Origin: an uncultured bacterium | Lineage (GTDB): Bacteria > Nitrospirota > Thermodesulfovibrionia > Thermodesulfovibrionales > Thermodesulfovibrionaceae | Direction: 5' to 3' | Assembly: GCA_937998865.1 (NCBI GenBank) | Contig: CALLBR010000011.1 | Location: 1-64,000 of the forward strand | Length of the DNA stretch: 64,000 nucleotides | In this document: one piece after another, positions 11,178 through 19,682 of the stretch | Numbering within the stretch: position 1 is the stretch's first letter | Layout of the letters: each line of letters opens with the position of its first letter | Made by a program: the position numbers and the translations under genes | Notes under the pieces: model-generated | Told to the model about the DNA's origin: nothing | Database searches by the model: none | The model's input: only the letters and a program-made list of their open reading frames with translations

Positions 11178-13067
11178 TTATATGAATTGGGTTCTGATCT
11201 TAAGTAAAATTTCCTCTGGCAGACAGCTTTTTTCTACAGAAACAATGTCCTTAAGGTCTAAGGGATGACCACTCATTATTATAATTTTTGCCTCTGGATT
11301 GATATTTTTAATCTGCCTCATTACTTCTATGCCTCCTAAGCCTGGCATAACAAGGTCTATAAGACATAAATCTATCTCATGACGGTTTTTTCTATATATT
11401 TCAATAGCTTCTTTACCATCCTTACCCTCGTATACTTTATATCCGAATCCTTTAAGAAAAGAGATTAAATATTGTCTTATATGGGGATCATCATCAACAA
11501 CAAGAATTGTTTCATTGCCTATTAAGGATTGCTTGTCAATGGGCAAGCAATCGCGGCTTTCTTTTGGTAAATAGATTTTAAAAGTAGTACCTTTTCCCAA
11601 TTCACTATATACATGTATATGACCTTCATAGTTTTTTATTAAACCATAGACAGTAGATAAACCTAAGCCTGTTCCTTTTCCTTTAGGTTTGGTAGTGAAA
11701 AAAGGTTCGAAAATTCTCTCTTTAGTATTCTCATCCATTCCTATTCCTGTATCTTTTAGGCATAAAACTACATATTTACCAGGTTTTACTAAGGGATGAG
11801 TATAGCTATATTCCATGTCTACACAAACTTCCTTTAATCCAAGAGTAATTTCTCCACCCTCTGGCATGGCATCTTTTGCATTGGTAAAGAGATTCATAAG
11901 AATCGCTTCCAGATGGGATTCTTCTATTTTATAAAAAATTTCTTTTTCTGGAATTTCAAGCTTAAGAATTATCTCGCTACCTATAAAAGTTTTTATAAAC
12001 TCTGAGAAATTAAGAAGATATTTATTTAAGTTAACATTTTGAGCTTCTTTTGCTTCCTCTTTTCTGCTAAAAATTAAAATTTTTTCTGCAAGAGACTTTG
12101 CTCTTTCAGTAATTTCAAGTATTCTCTTGACGTGAACCTTTAAATTTTCATCCTCTATTTTTGAGAGCAAAATAGATGAAAATCCATGTATGCCAGACAG
12201 GATATTCTTAAATTCATGGACAATTTTACCTGAAAGAGAACCTAAGGACTCCATTTTTTGATAATGAATAATCTGTTGTTGTATTTTTTTTCTCTCTGAA
12301 ATGTCAATTAGAGAAGCTACTGATTTATTGGTATAAGGAATCATTCCAACATTAATTAAAACATCTATTTTTCTGCCGCTTCTGTGCTTAATTTTACTTT
12401 CATACTGTCGGGGAGCTAAAGAGGGATGTATTCTCATTAATTTATGATACTGTTGCATTTGATTAAGCATTTCCTCTGCAAAAAACTCTGCCCACTTCAT
12501 TTTACCTTCCACTTCCTTTTTAGAGTAACCCGTAAGTCTCTCAAACTCTTCATTTACAAATTCCAGAGTCATGTCCTCTTCACTAATCATTATTGCTACA
12601 CCAATATTTGATAAAATTTCTCTTTCTTGAGTGTATAGTTCTAATATCTCTTTGTGTTGCTGTTGTATCTTGTTTATGTAATCCAAAAATCGATCCCTTT
12701 GCCGATTTATAAGCTCACCAAGCATTCTTACTATTTCAATGGGAGAATCTTCAGAGGCTTTTGCTAAGAAATCACCTTCCTGAATTCTTCTCAATACATC
12801 AAAATGTTCGCATATTCCAATAGCTAACTCATGATTTAAATCTATTAGATCTTCAAGGCTTCTTGATAGATTATTTATGCTATCAATTAGTCTTTGAATA
12901 TCATATCTTTTGACTTTAATTTCAATTTTGTCTGATGTATCACCTTTAGCTAATTTTTCTATAACATTTGAGCAAGAATGTAATATTTCCGATAATTTTT
13001 GACCATATTCACAAAAAATATTATTACATTCAAAAAAGCCTCCGTGTGGACAAAGATTACCTGCCAT
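11178..13067 (-). CDS. Soluble hybrid sensor kinase: Cys-rich N-terminus, HAMP-like repeats, PAS, kinase, receiver
   Basis: A 629-residue cytoplasmic hybrid histidine kinase with no membrane segment. Order: a short cysteine-rich head (Cys6, Cys14, Cys19, also Cys32), two HAMP-like segments (about 35-75 and 90-130; EGDF-type), a PAS domain (about 148-260), HisKA with phosphoacceptor His284 ([10 protein letters not shown]), HATPase_c ([26 protein letters not shown]) and a C-terminal receiver ([19 protein letters not shown] with Asp near 570). The cysteines could bind a metal or cluster and sense redox state; this is inference. It lies directly after the hydrogenase accessory genes, 2 bp from the TusA-like gene. 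Confidence 0.88.
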   Translation of the reverse strand: MAGNLCPHGGFFECNNIFCEYGQKLSEILHSCSNVIEKLAKGDTSDKIEIKVKRYDIQRLIDSINNLSRSLEDLIDLNHELAIGICEHFDVLRRIQEGDFLAKASEDSPIEIVRMLGELINRQRDRFLDYINKIQQQHKEILELYTQEREILSNIGVAIMISEEDMTLEFVNEEFERLTGYSKKEVEGKMKWAEFFAEEMLNQMQQYHKLMRIHPSLAPRQYESKIKHRSGRKIDVLINVGMIPYTNKSVASLIDISERKKIQQQIIHYQKMESLGSLSGKIVHEFKNILSGIHGFSSILLSKIEDENLKVHVKRILEITERAKSLAEKILIFSRKEEAKEAQNVNLNKYLLNFSEFIKTFIGSEIILKLEIPEKEIFYKIEESHLEAILMNLFTNAKDAMPEGGEITLGLKEVCVDMEYSYTHPLVKPGKYVVLCLKDTGIGMDENTKERIFEPFFTTKPKGKGTGLGLSTVYGLIKNYEGHIHVYSELGKGTTFKIYLPKESRDCLPIDKQSLIGNETILVVDDDPHIRQYLISFLKGFGYKVYEGKDGKEAIEIYRKNRHEIDLCLIDLVMPGLGGIEVMRQIKNINPEAKIIIMSGHPLDLKDIVSVEKSCLPEEILLKIRTQFI

Positions 13068-13068
13068 A

Positions 13069-13290
13069 TCAAATCCTTATTTTTACCTTCATTTTATATC
13101 CTTGTTTTTCAATATGCAAAATTGTTTTTCTCAGCCTGTTACACCAAGCTATGATATCTTTTTCGAAGGTAGGGCAGTCCCCTATTACCTCTATTATTTC
13201 ACCTTTTTTAAAGTTAGGGTATTGGGCACTTAATTTTAAGATTGGATAGGGACATTTTAATCCACTGTAGTCTAAGAGTCTGTCTGCCAA
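13069..13290 (-). CDS. TusA/SirA-like sulfur carrier protein
   Basis: A 73-residue TusA-fold protein with the hallmark CPYP motif (Cys14) that carries persulfide sulfur in this family, and the ending typical of the YedF/TusA group (GDCPTFEKDI). The only start in frame is a TTG that touches its AGGAG, so the start is uncertain. It overlaps the end of hypC by 19 bp. Its place in a hydrogenase operon suggests a role in sulfur or Fe-S handling during maturation, or a link to sulfur metabolism; that is inference. Confidence 0.85.
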   Translation of the reverse strand: MADRLLDYSGLKCPYPILKLSAQYPNFKKGEIIEVIGDCPTFEKDIIAWCNRLRKTILHIEKQGYKMKVKIRI

Positions 13291-13526
13291 CTCCTTTCCT
13301 GATCCTCCATATCTCTTAATATCTTTTGGAAAATTTTTAGAGCCTCCTCTGCCTCTTGTTTTTCCATTTTATTTATTGCAAAACCTGCATGAACAAGTAC
13401 ATAGTCTCCAATCTTTGGCTCTTCAGGCAAGAGCATAAGACTAATCTCCTTTCTTAAACCCATAACATCAACTATTGCCATACTCCCTTCGATCTCTATT
13501 ATTTTTGATGGCACCGCAAGGCACAT
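13272..13526 (-). CDS. hypC: Hydrogenase assembly chaperone HypC
   Basis: HypC/HupF family chaperone (84 aa) that, with HypD, carries the Fe(CN)2CO unit and binds the immature large subunit. The protein must begin MCLAVPSK, since the cysteine after the initiator Met is the essential ligand; this fixes the start at the ATG at 13526, 8 nt after a GGGGG-type ribosome-binding site. The GDYVLVHAGFAI motif is intact. Overlaps the maturation protease gene upstream and the TusA-like gene downstream. hypA, B, D, E and F are not in the window. Confidence 0.93.
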   Translation of the reverse strand: MCLAVPSKIIEIEGSMAIVDVMGLRKEISLMLLPEEPKIGDYVLVHAGFAINKMEKQEAEEALKIFQKILRDMEDQERSWQTDS

Positions 13527-13987
13527 TTTATCCCCCACATACTAAGAATTTCTAAAACTTCATTTATTAATTCTTTTAGTTTATCAGCCAGAGTAGGAGT
13601 AAGGTCAAGTCCTAGATCAATTGACTCTGGTTGAATTCCTACGAGTACTAATTCTTCTGGTAAAAAATTCATGATTCGAGCTACTTCTATTAAATCTTGC
13701 ACTCCCACATGATGAGCAGAAAGTTTTGTCCTAAGATAGGGAGGTATCTCTTCACCTTTTAAAATCTTTATGAATCCAGGTTCTTTCCCAAAATCAACCA
13801 CATCAACTATGATAAGTTTCTTGTATTTTTCGATATAAGGTAAAAGTTCGAGCCCTAATGTGCCGCCATCAATAATTTCAATATCTGGATCAAAGGTATA
13901 ATTATCTTTCAAAAATTCTGCAACTTTTGGACCTATACCTTCATCCTGCATCAAAATATTGCCTACACCAATAATACCTATATCCAT
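13499..13987 (-). CDS. Hydrogenase maturation protease (HybD/HyaD family)
   Basis: Nickel-dependent endopeptidase that trims the C-terminus of the [NiFe] large subunit once the metal centre is in place. Motifs: GVGNILMQDEGIGPKV at the start (with the Glu/Asp nickel ligand), DGGTLGLELLP (Asp ligand) and SAHHVG (His ligand). The large-subunit gene just upstream does carry the peptide that this enzyme would remove. I start it at the ATG at 13987, 6 nt after GGAG; an upstream TTG would run through that site. An intrinsic terminator hairpin separates it from the large subunit. Confidence 0.93.
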   Translation of the reverse strand: MDIGIIGVGNILMQDEGIGPKVAEFLKDNYTFDPDIEIIDGGTLGLELLPYIEKYKKLIIVDVVDFGKEPGFIKILKGEEIPPYLRTKLSAHHVGVQDLIEVARIMNFLPEELVLVGIQPESIDLGLDLTPTLADKLKELINEVLEILSMWGIKCALRCHQK

Positions 13988-14000
13988 AATTTTCTCCAAT

Positions 14001-14029
14001 TAAAAAGCCCTCCTCTTATGGGAGGGCTT
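14001..14029 (-). terminator. Intrinsic terminator or attenuator inside the hydrogenase operon
   Basis: A perfect 9-bp stem (14005-14013 with 14021-14029, AAGCCCTCC against GGAGGGCTT) with a 7-nt loop. On the minus strand it is followed by a run of T (complement of 14001-14006). It sits between the large-subunit stop (14052) and the maturation protease start (13987), so it should lower expression of the accessory genes relative to the structural genes. Confidence 0.85.
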
Positions 14030-14051
14030 AGTTCTTTATAATTCTCGCTAA

Positions 14052-15722
14052 CTATTCTTCCTTTACTTCAACAATATGCATGCCACATGCCATGCAGGGG
14101 TCAAAGGAATGAATAGTTCTGAGAAGTTCAAGTGGTTGTTTTGAGTCTGCAACGGGTGTTCCTACAAGAGCCTCTTCAACAGGACCTCTTATCCCTTTAT
14201 GGTCTCTCGGTGAAAGATTCCATGTGGAAGGAACAACCATCTGGTAGTTTTCAATCTTCTTATTTTTTATTACAATATAATGCGAAAGAGCACCACGAGG
14301 TGCATCATGCCATCCCATACCCTTTGCTTCTGCAGGCCAAGTTTTAGGATCCCATTTTTCTGTATTTGCAATTTTGAAATCTCCATTTTTCATGTTTGTA
14401 GCTAACTCATTAATAAAGTCCTTTATTTTGTATGCAGTTACAAGAGTAATTATTCCTCTTGCAGCAGTTCTTCCCAAAGTAGAGAATAAAGCCTCCAAAC
14501 CTATTCCCAGTTTTTTCATTACCATGTCAGTTACTTCTTTAATCTCTTTATGACCAGAGGCATAGGCTACCAGTACTCTTGCAAGAGGACCTACTTCCAT
14601 AGGTAACTCTTCATATCTTGGTGCTTTACCCCAGCTGTATTTTCCATCCACATTCAAATATTCATAAGGTGGTTTTGGACCAGTATAATTTGGAGTTGTC
14701 TCACCATCCCAGGGATGGAGTCCAGCTTTTTCACCCTTTGAGTAAGTGTAGTAGGAACGAGTTATATATTCCATAACTTTCTTATGATCCACAGGATATA
14801 TCTCTCTGAGATTTTTGTTCTTTATTACTCCTCCAGGTAACCAAAGTTTTCCGTTTGCCTCTGGGTATTCACCACAGGCTAAGAAATTTGAATTTCCGCC
14901 GTATTTAGTCCAATCCTTATAAAAAGAAGCCACTGCCAGAAGATCTGGTATATAAACTTTTTCTACAAATTCTATTCCCATATCAGCATATTTATGAAGA
15001 GCAGCAATTGTGCCTGCATTAATTGCATTTTGACTTTCAGGATCTACAGGTATTGCCATTCCACCAACGAGAAATGTCTGAGGATGAGGATTTTTAGCTC
15101 CTAATATTGCCATCATCTTGATTACTTCTTTTTGCCAATCAAGAGCTTCAAGATAATGAGCTACTGCTAAAAGATTAGCCTCAGGTGGAAGTTTGTAGGC
15201 AGGATGTCCCCAATAGCCATTGCTGAAAATTCCAAGTTGTCCTCTTTCAACAAAGGCTTTTAATTTATCTTGAACTGCTTTGAAGTATGTTGTAGAATTG
15301 TTATGCCAAGAGGAAATGCTTTTTGCTAATTCTGAGGTTTTTGCTGGATCTGCTTTTAGTGCTGATACCACATCAACCCAGTCAAGAGCATGAAGATGAT
15401 AAAAATGAATTACATGGTCTTGAACACATTGATTTCCCATTATAAGGTTTCTTATAAGATCTGCATTTCTTGGAACCTTTATTTTTAGAGCGTCTTCTAC
15501 AGCCCTTACTGATGCAATAGCATGGACAGTTGTACAAACTCCACAAAGTCTCTGAACAAAAATCCATGCTTCTCTTGGATCTCTACCTTTCATTATTATT
15601 TCTATTCCACGCCACATGGTGCAGGAAGAGTAGGCATCTTTGACCTTCCCATCAGCAACTACTGCTTCACATCTTAAATGACCTTCTATTCTTGTTACTG
15701 GATCAATTACTAATCTTGCCAT
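14052..15722 (-). CDS. [NiFe] hydrogenase large subunit
   Basis: Catalytic subunit of a group 1 type [NiFe] hydrogenase, holding the Ni-Fe(CN)2CO centre that splits or makes H2. The N-terminal ligand motif RLCGVCTTVHA gives Cys60 and Cys63; the C-terminal motif DPCMACGMH gives Cys543, Cys546 and His549, followed by a 7-residue tail that the maturation protease should remove. All ligands are cysteines, so it is not a [NiFeSe] enzyme although the genome has a Sec tRNA. 556 aa. It has no signal peptide of its own and would be exported with the small subunit. Lies 15 bp after the small-subunit gene. Confidence 0.97.
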   Translation of the reverse strand: MARLVIDPVTRIEGHLRCEAVVADGKVKDAYSSCTMWRGIEIIMKGRDPREAWIFVQRLCGVCTTVHAIASVRAVEDALKIKVPRNADLIRNLIMGNQCVQDHVIHFYHLHALDWVDVVSALKADPAKTSELAKSISSWHNNSTTYFKAVQDKLKAFVERGQLGIFSNGYWGHPAYKLPPEANLLAVAHYLEALDWQKEVIKMMAILGAKNPHPQTFLVGGMAIPVDPESQNAINAGTIAALHKYADMGIEFVEKVYIPDLLAVASFYKDWTKYGGNSNFLACGEYPEANGKLWLPGGVIKNKNLREIYPVDHKKVMEYITRSYYTYSKGEKAGLHPWDGETTPNYTGPKPPYEYLNVDGKYSWGKAPRYEELPMEVGPLARVLVAYASGHKEIKEVTDMVMKKLGIGLEALFSTLGRTAARGIITLVTAYKIKDFINELATNMKNGDFKIANTEKWDPKTWPAEAKGMGWHDAPRGALSHYIVIKNKKIENYQMVVPSTWNLSPRDHKGIRGPVEEALVGTPVADSKQPLELLRTIHSFDPCMACGMHIVEVKEE

Positions 15723-15737
15723 ACATGCCCCCTTTAT

Positions 15738-16766
15738 TTATTCCTTGTTTTCTTTCTTTGTTAAACCGGCTAATGCCATAGCACCAAGTCCAATCTTGGT
15801 TGCCTTTGCAAGAAATTCCTCTTTTTTACCAGAGTCTGCATAAAATGGAGCATTAGCATCCCAAAACTTAGGTTCTGAGCATGCAACACAGGGATGACCT
15901 GCCATGACTGGCCAGCTTGTTCCATCGTTCCATCTTATGGTAGGACAATTCTGATAAGCGAAAGGACCTTTGCAACCAAGTTCATAGAGGCACCAACCAA
16001 GTCTATGCCCTTTATCACCCCATGATTTTGCAAATTCACCAGTGTCAAAGTGCCCTCTTCTTTCACAATTGTCATGAATAAGTATACCGTGAGCAAAGAG
16101 AGGTCTGCCAAGATTATCTGTTTTAGGCAACTTACCAAATGTGAGGAAATAAACTAATGTGGCAGTGAAGTTTTCTACATTAGGTGGACATCCCGGCAAG
16201 TTAATAACCGGTTTATCTTTAATAATATCTCTCACTCCAACAGCACCAGTAGGATTTGGTTTTGCTGCTGGAATTCCCCCATAAGTTGCACAGGATCCAA
16301 TGGCAATTATGACTGCAGCATCCTTTGCTACTTCCTTAAGAATATCAAGAGCTGACCTGCCACCGATACAGCAATAAAGTCCTCCATCTTTTGTTGGTAT
16401 TGACCCTTCAACTACTACGAGATACTTACCTTTGTACTTATGAATGGCATCATGTAGAGACTTTTCAGCTTGATGACCTGCTGCTGCCATAATTGTTTCG
16501 TGGTATTCCAAAGATACCACATCAAGAACAATTTGACCAATCGTTGGTTTTGTTGCCCTTAATACACTTTCACTGCATCCTGTACAGTCTTGAAAGTGTA
16601 ACCAGACAACAACAGGTTTCTCTTTTTTCTCCATTGCTTCTGCAATCTTCGGTACATAGGAGGAGGAGAGTCCTAACATAGCTGCTGTTGTAGCGCAGAA
16701 TTTAAGGAAGTCTCTTCTTGAAACACCCCTACGCACTAAACCTTCATAGATGGTTTCCCTTTCCAT
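15738..16766 (-). CDS. [NiFe] hydrogenase small subunit, Tat-exported
   Basis: Electron-transfer subunit with three Fe-S clusters, taking electrons from the large subunit. The N-terminus carries a Tat signal (SRRDFLKFC with Arg17-Arg18, then a hydrophobic run), so the enzyme is periplasmic. Proximal cluster ligands start with CTGC (Cys61, Cys64); the medial and distal cluster cysteines lie in the C-terminal half (CERRGHF, CLYELGCKGP, CPTIRWNDG, GHPCVACSEP). No transmembrane anchor follows, only a short hydrophobic segment near the end. No cytochrome partner gene is adjacent, so its electron acceptor (for example a soluble cytochrome c3) is encoded elsewhere. Start ATG follows AGGGGG. Confidence 0.96.
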   Translation of the reverse strand: MERETIYEGLVRRGVSRRDFLKFCATTAAMLGLSSSYVPKIAEAMEKKEKPVVVWLHFQDCTGCSESVLRATKPTIGQIVLDVVSLEYHETIMAAAGHQAEKSLHDAIHKYKGKYLVVVEGSIPTKDGGLYCCIGGRSALDILKEVAKDAAVIIAIGSCATYGGIPAAKPNPTGAVGVRDIIKDKPVINLPGCPPNVENFTATLVYFLTFGKLPKTDNLGRPLFAHGILIHDNCERRGHFDTGEFAKSWGDKGHRLGWCLYELGCKGPFAYQNCPTIRWNDGTSWPVMAGHPCVACSEPKFWDANAPFYADSGKKEEFLAKATKIGLGAMALAGLTKKENKE

Positions 16767-16808
16767 ACTTGCCCCCTCATGATAATTTTTAAGAATTTAC
16801 TTTTAACA

Positions 16809-16837
16809 AGTTTAAAAAATTTTTTATAATTTGTCAA
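16809..16837 (-). promoter_or_regulatory. Promoter of the hydrogenase operon
   Basis: Minus-strand TTGACA (16832-16837), a 17-bp spacer and TAAACT (16809-16814), 43 bp before the small-subunit start. The -35 box overlaps the -35 of the divergent plus-strand promoter. Confidence 0.65.
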
Positions 16838-16860
16838 GATGGGTTCTTTGAAAGTATAAT
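16831..16860 (+). promoter_or_regulatory. Promoter of the disulfide-reductase-like gene
   Basis: TTGTCA (16831-16836), an 18-bp spacer and a perfect TATAAT (16855-16860). The predicted start of transcription is within about 3 nt of the ATG at 16870, and there is no ribosome-binding site, so the mRNA is probably leaderless. The -35 is shared base for base with the opposing hydrogenase promoter. Confidence 0.65.
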
Positions 16861-16869
16861 AAATAACTT

Positions 16870-17832
16870 ATGAAAAAAGTAAGTGTGGCTATAATAGGAG
16901 CAGGACCAGCAGGTATTGCAGCAGGGGTTGAATGCAAAGCCTTAAGTATTCCAAATATTATCATCTTTGAAAAGGGAACAAACTTTTGCTCTACCATAAG
17001 AAGGCTCTATCCACCAGGTAAAAGAGTAGACAGAGATTACAAGGGAATTATAGCTACCTGTGAGGGAATTTGTTCCTTTGATACAGAAACAAAGGAAGAT
17101 TTCCTTAAAAGAATGGGTAATTATATTGATAAATATTTTCTGTCAATTGATTATGAAATTGAAATCAATGGAATTGAAAAAAGAGATGATTCATATATTT
17201 TAAAAGCTGGAACTTTTCAGGTAGTTGAAGCTTATGTTGTAGTAATTGCTACAGGTGTTTTTGATCGACCTAAAAGACCCTCTTATCCAATTCCAGAGGC
17301 AGTTAAAGACAAGGTTTTTTTTGAACTCCCTAAGGAAATTCCTCAAGAGGAAAAAATCTTGATAGTAGGGGGTGGCAATACAGCAGCAGAGCTTGCTTGC
17401 TTACTTGCAGGGAAATGTGAAGTATATCTCTCTTATAGAAGACCTCAATTTTTTAGAATAAACGAGGAAAATCTGAAGGAACTTGAAAAAAGAAAAGACA
17501 GTATAAAATTTTTCCTTGGTACTGAAATAAAAGCCTTAGAGGCTTACAAAGAAAGCGTAAAAGTTATATTTCATGATGGACACCAAGAGGTTTTCTCAAA
17601 AATCTTTTACTGTCTTGGAGGAAGTACTCCAAAAAACTTCTTACAAAAAATGGGTATTGAAATTTTAGATAACAAGCCAGCTATTGACGAATTTGGAGAG
17701 AGTAATCTTGAGAGAATTTTCTTAATTGGCGATATTGCCACAAAAAAAGGATCTATTATGCATGCTTTTAACTCTGCCCATCGGGCAGTAAAGAGAATTA
17801 TTGATAAATATCCTAACGTTAAAACTCTCTAA
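16870..17832 (+). CDS. FAD/NAD(P)-dependent oxidoreductase, thioredoxin reductase/YpdA-like
   Basis: A 320-residue two-dinucleotide-binding flavoprotein. FAD motif GAGPAGIAAG is at residues 10-19 and the second Rossmann motif VGGGNTAAELA near residues 165-175; GDIA near the C-terminus is the second FAD contact. It lacks a redox-active CxxC in the usual thioredoxin reductase place, which favours the YpdA (bacillithiol disulfide reductase-like) or ferredoxin-NADP reductase-like side of the family. Substrate unknown. Divergent from the hydrogenase operon with an overlapping promoter, which hints at coordinated control. Its 3' end overlaps the convergent phoR by 14 bp. Confidence 0.82.
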   Translation: MKKVSVAIIGAGPAGIAAGVECKALSIPNIIIFEKGTNFCSTIRRLYPPGKRVDRDYKGIIATCEGICSFDTETKEDFLKRMGNYIDKYFLSIDYEIEINGIEKRDDSYILKAGTFQVVEAYVVVIATGVFDRPKRPSYPIPEAVKDKVFFELPKEIPQEEKILIVGGGNTAAELACLLAGKCEVYLSYRRPQFFRINEENLKELEKRKDSIKFFLGTEIKALEAYKESVKVIFHDGHQEVFSKIFYCLGGSTPKNFLQKMGIEILDNKPAIDEFGESNLERIFLIGDIATKKGSIMHAFNSAHRAVKRIIDKYPNVKTL

Positions 17833-18991
17833 CATCCTTAGAGGGTATATAAATTTTTACTTCAGTTCCTTCACCTAACTGACTTTCAATATGAAAATTC
17901 CATCCATGAGCTTTAATAAGATGTTTTACTATAGCTAATCCAAGTCCTGTACCGCCTAGTTCTCTTGATCGAGCTTTATCAACTCTGTAAAATCTTTCTC
18001 CTATTCTTGGAAGGTGATCCTTAGGAATTCCTATACCTGTATCCTTCACTGATAAAATAAAATCTTCATTTTCTTTGTAGAAGATAACTTTTACAAATCC
18101 CTTCTCTGTAAACTTTATGGCATTATCAATAAGGTTTGTCAACATTTGAACTAATCTTTTCCGATCTCCATTAATTGATGCATTTATTAATATTTCCTCC
18201 TCCAACTTAATTCCTTTTTTTTGTGCTTTAGGATTGAATATTTCAATAACGGACTGAACCAAATCAGGGACTGAGACATTTTCCCTCTGGATAACTATAT
18301 CTCCCAATTCTATGCGTGATAGTGTAAGAAGATCATCTGTAAGGTCAGAGAGTCTGTCTGCTTGCTTTTTTATTATCTCAATAAATTTTACTGCATTCTC
18401 TCTCTCATCAATGGCTCCATCAAGAAGAGCTTCTGCGTATCCTTTTATTGCTGTCACAGGAGTCTTAAGCTCATGGGAGAGATTTGCTATAAAATCTTGT
18501 CTGACTTTTTCAAGTTTTTTAAGTTTAGTTATATCATGGAGAAGCACAATTAAAAAATCTATTACACCTTCTTTCCCTATATGAGGAATAACCTTGGTAT
18601 AGAGAAAAGTTTCTATTCCGCTTTTTCTGACTTCTATTTCCTTATCTACTGATTCCATATTGTTCATGGCAGAGCGCACTAGATTAAGTAACTCTATATT
18701 TCTTATAACCTCAATGAAATGTTTACCCTCCAAATAGTCATCAACTTTTAAAAGAGTTTTGAAAGTTTTATTTGAAAATATAATATTACCTCGCCGGTCA
18801 AGGATGATTATTCCATCGGTAATTGCTGTGAGTATAGCCTCTAAATTCTGAAGATTGCTTATTTTTATTCGATTGTCTTCTATGATGGTCTTTTTTAAAG
18901 ACGTTTCATCTGAAGATAAACTTCTTATTTTACCTGCCATTATGAAGATTATAATTAAGAGAGAAAAAATGATTAAGTATAAAATTTCCAT
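17819..18991 (-). CDS. phoR: PhoR-type sensor histidine kinase
   Basis: A 390-residue membrane-anchored kinase: one N-terminal transmembrane segment (residues 2-19), no sizeable periplasmic domain, a PAS domain (about 48-160), HisKA with NLSHELKTPVTAIKGYAEAL (phosphoacceptor His about 170) and HATPase_c (NLIDNAIKFT, DTGIGIP, GTGLGLAIVK). Architecture matches PhoR, which senses phosphate status through the Pst system, but no pst or phoU gene is in the window, so the signal is inferred from architecture only. It starts 1 bp after the phoB stop on the same strand. Confidence 0.85.
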   Translation of the reverse strand: MEILYLIIFSLLIIIFIMAGKIRSLSSDETSLKKTIIEDNRIKISNLQNLEAILTAITDGIIILDRRGNIIFSNKTFKTLLKVDDYLEGKHFIEVIRNIELLNLVRSAMNNMESVDKEIEVRKSGIETFLYTKVIPHIGKEGVIDFLIVLLHDITKLKKLEKVRQDFIANLSHELKTPVTAIKGYAEALLDGAIDERENAVKFIEIIKKQADRLSDLTDDLLTLSRIELGDIVIQRENVSVPDLVQSVIEIFNPKAQKKGIKLEEEILINASINGDRKRLVQMLTNLIDNAIKFTEKGFVKVIFYKENEDFILSVKDTGIGIPKDHLPRIGERFYRVDKARSRELGGTGLGLAIVKHLIKAHGWNFHIESQLGEGTEVKIYIPSKDVREF

Positions 18992-18992
18992 C

Positions 18993-19682
18993 TTACTCTT
19001 CTAAAAAATAACCTATTCCTCTCATTGTTTTGATATACTCTGGATTTTCAGGATCCTTTTCAATCTTCATTCTTAATCTTCTGATATGAACGTCTACTGT
19101 TCTTGGTTCTACATATATATCCTGTCCCCATACAGCATCAAGTATATGCTCTCTGCTAAATATTTTATTAGGCCTTTCAGCAAGGTATAAGAGGATCTTA
19201 AATTCGGTGGCAGAAAGTTTTATGGGTTCACCTCTAACGACTACTAAATATTTCTCTTTATCAATTACAAGATCTTTTATGTTTATAATATTCTCTTCTT
19301 TTTTTTCTGTATTGATTCTTCTTAGAAGAGCTTTAACCCTGGCAATTAATTCTCTCGGGCTGAAGGGCTTTGTTACATAATCATCTGCTCCCATCTCAAG
19401 ACCAATCACTCGATCAAATTCCTCTGCCTTTGCTGTTACTATTATTATACCTGTTTTCTTCATGGAGGGATTGCTTCTTACTAATCTACATATTTCAAGT
19501 CCTTGTATGTGGGGAAGCATAAGATCAAGAATTAAAAGATCATATTGATTCTCTCGAAGTTTCTTTAAAGCTTCATTTCCTTCACTTGCAATATCAACCT
19601 GAAAACTCTCCTTTTTTAGGGTATAGGCAATTAAATCTGCTATTTCCTTTTCATCTTCAACGACAAGTATTCTTTTACTCAT
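18993..19682 (-). CDS. phoB: PhoB/OmpR-family response regulator
   Basis: A 229-residue DNA-binding regulator: receiver domain (VVEDEKEIADL acidic pocket, phosphoacceptor Asp in LLILDLMLPH near residue 53, conserved Lys in VTKPFSP) followed by an OmpR-type winged helix (about 130-229, ending VDVHIRRLRMKIEKDP and TMRGIGY). Partner of the kinase gene immediately downstream. It begins directly at the aroB stop, so the two-component genes appear to be expressed in the aroK-aroB transcript. Confidence 0.9.
   Translation of the reverse strand: MSKRILVVEDEKEIADLIAYTLKKESFQVDIASEGNEALKKLRENQYDLLILDLMLPHIQGLEICRLVRSNPSMKKTGIIIVTAKAEEFDRVIGLEMGADDYVTKPFSPRELIARVKALLRRINTEKKEENIINIKDLVIDKEKYLVVVRGEPIKLSATEFKILLYLAERPNKIFSREHILDAVWGQDIYVEPRTVDVHIRRLRMKIEKDPENPEYIKTMRGIGYFLEE

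Noticed and set aside
14052..15722. [NiFeSe] hydrogenase large subunit
   Set aside because: All four active-site ligands are encoded as cysteine; there is no in-frame UGA.
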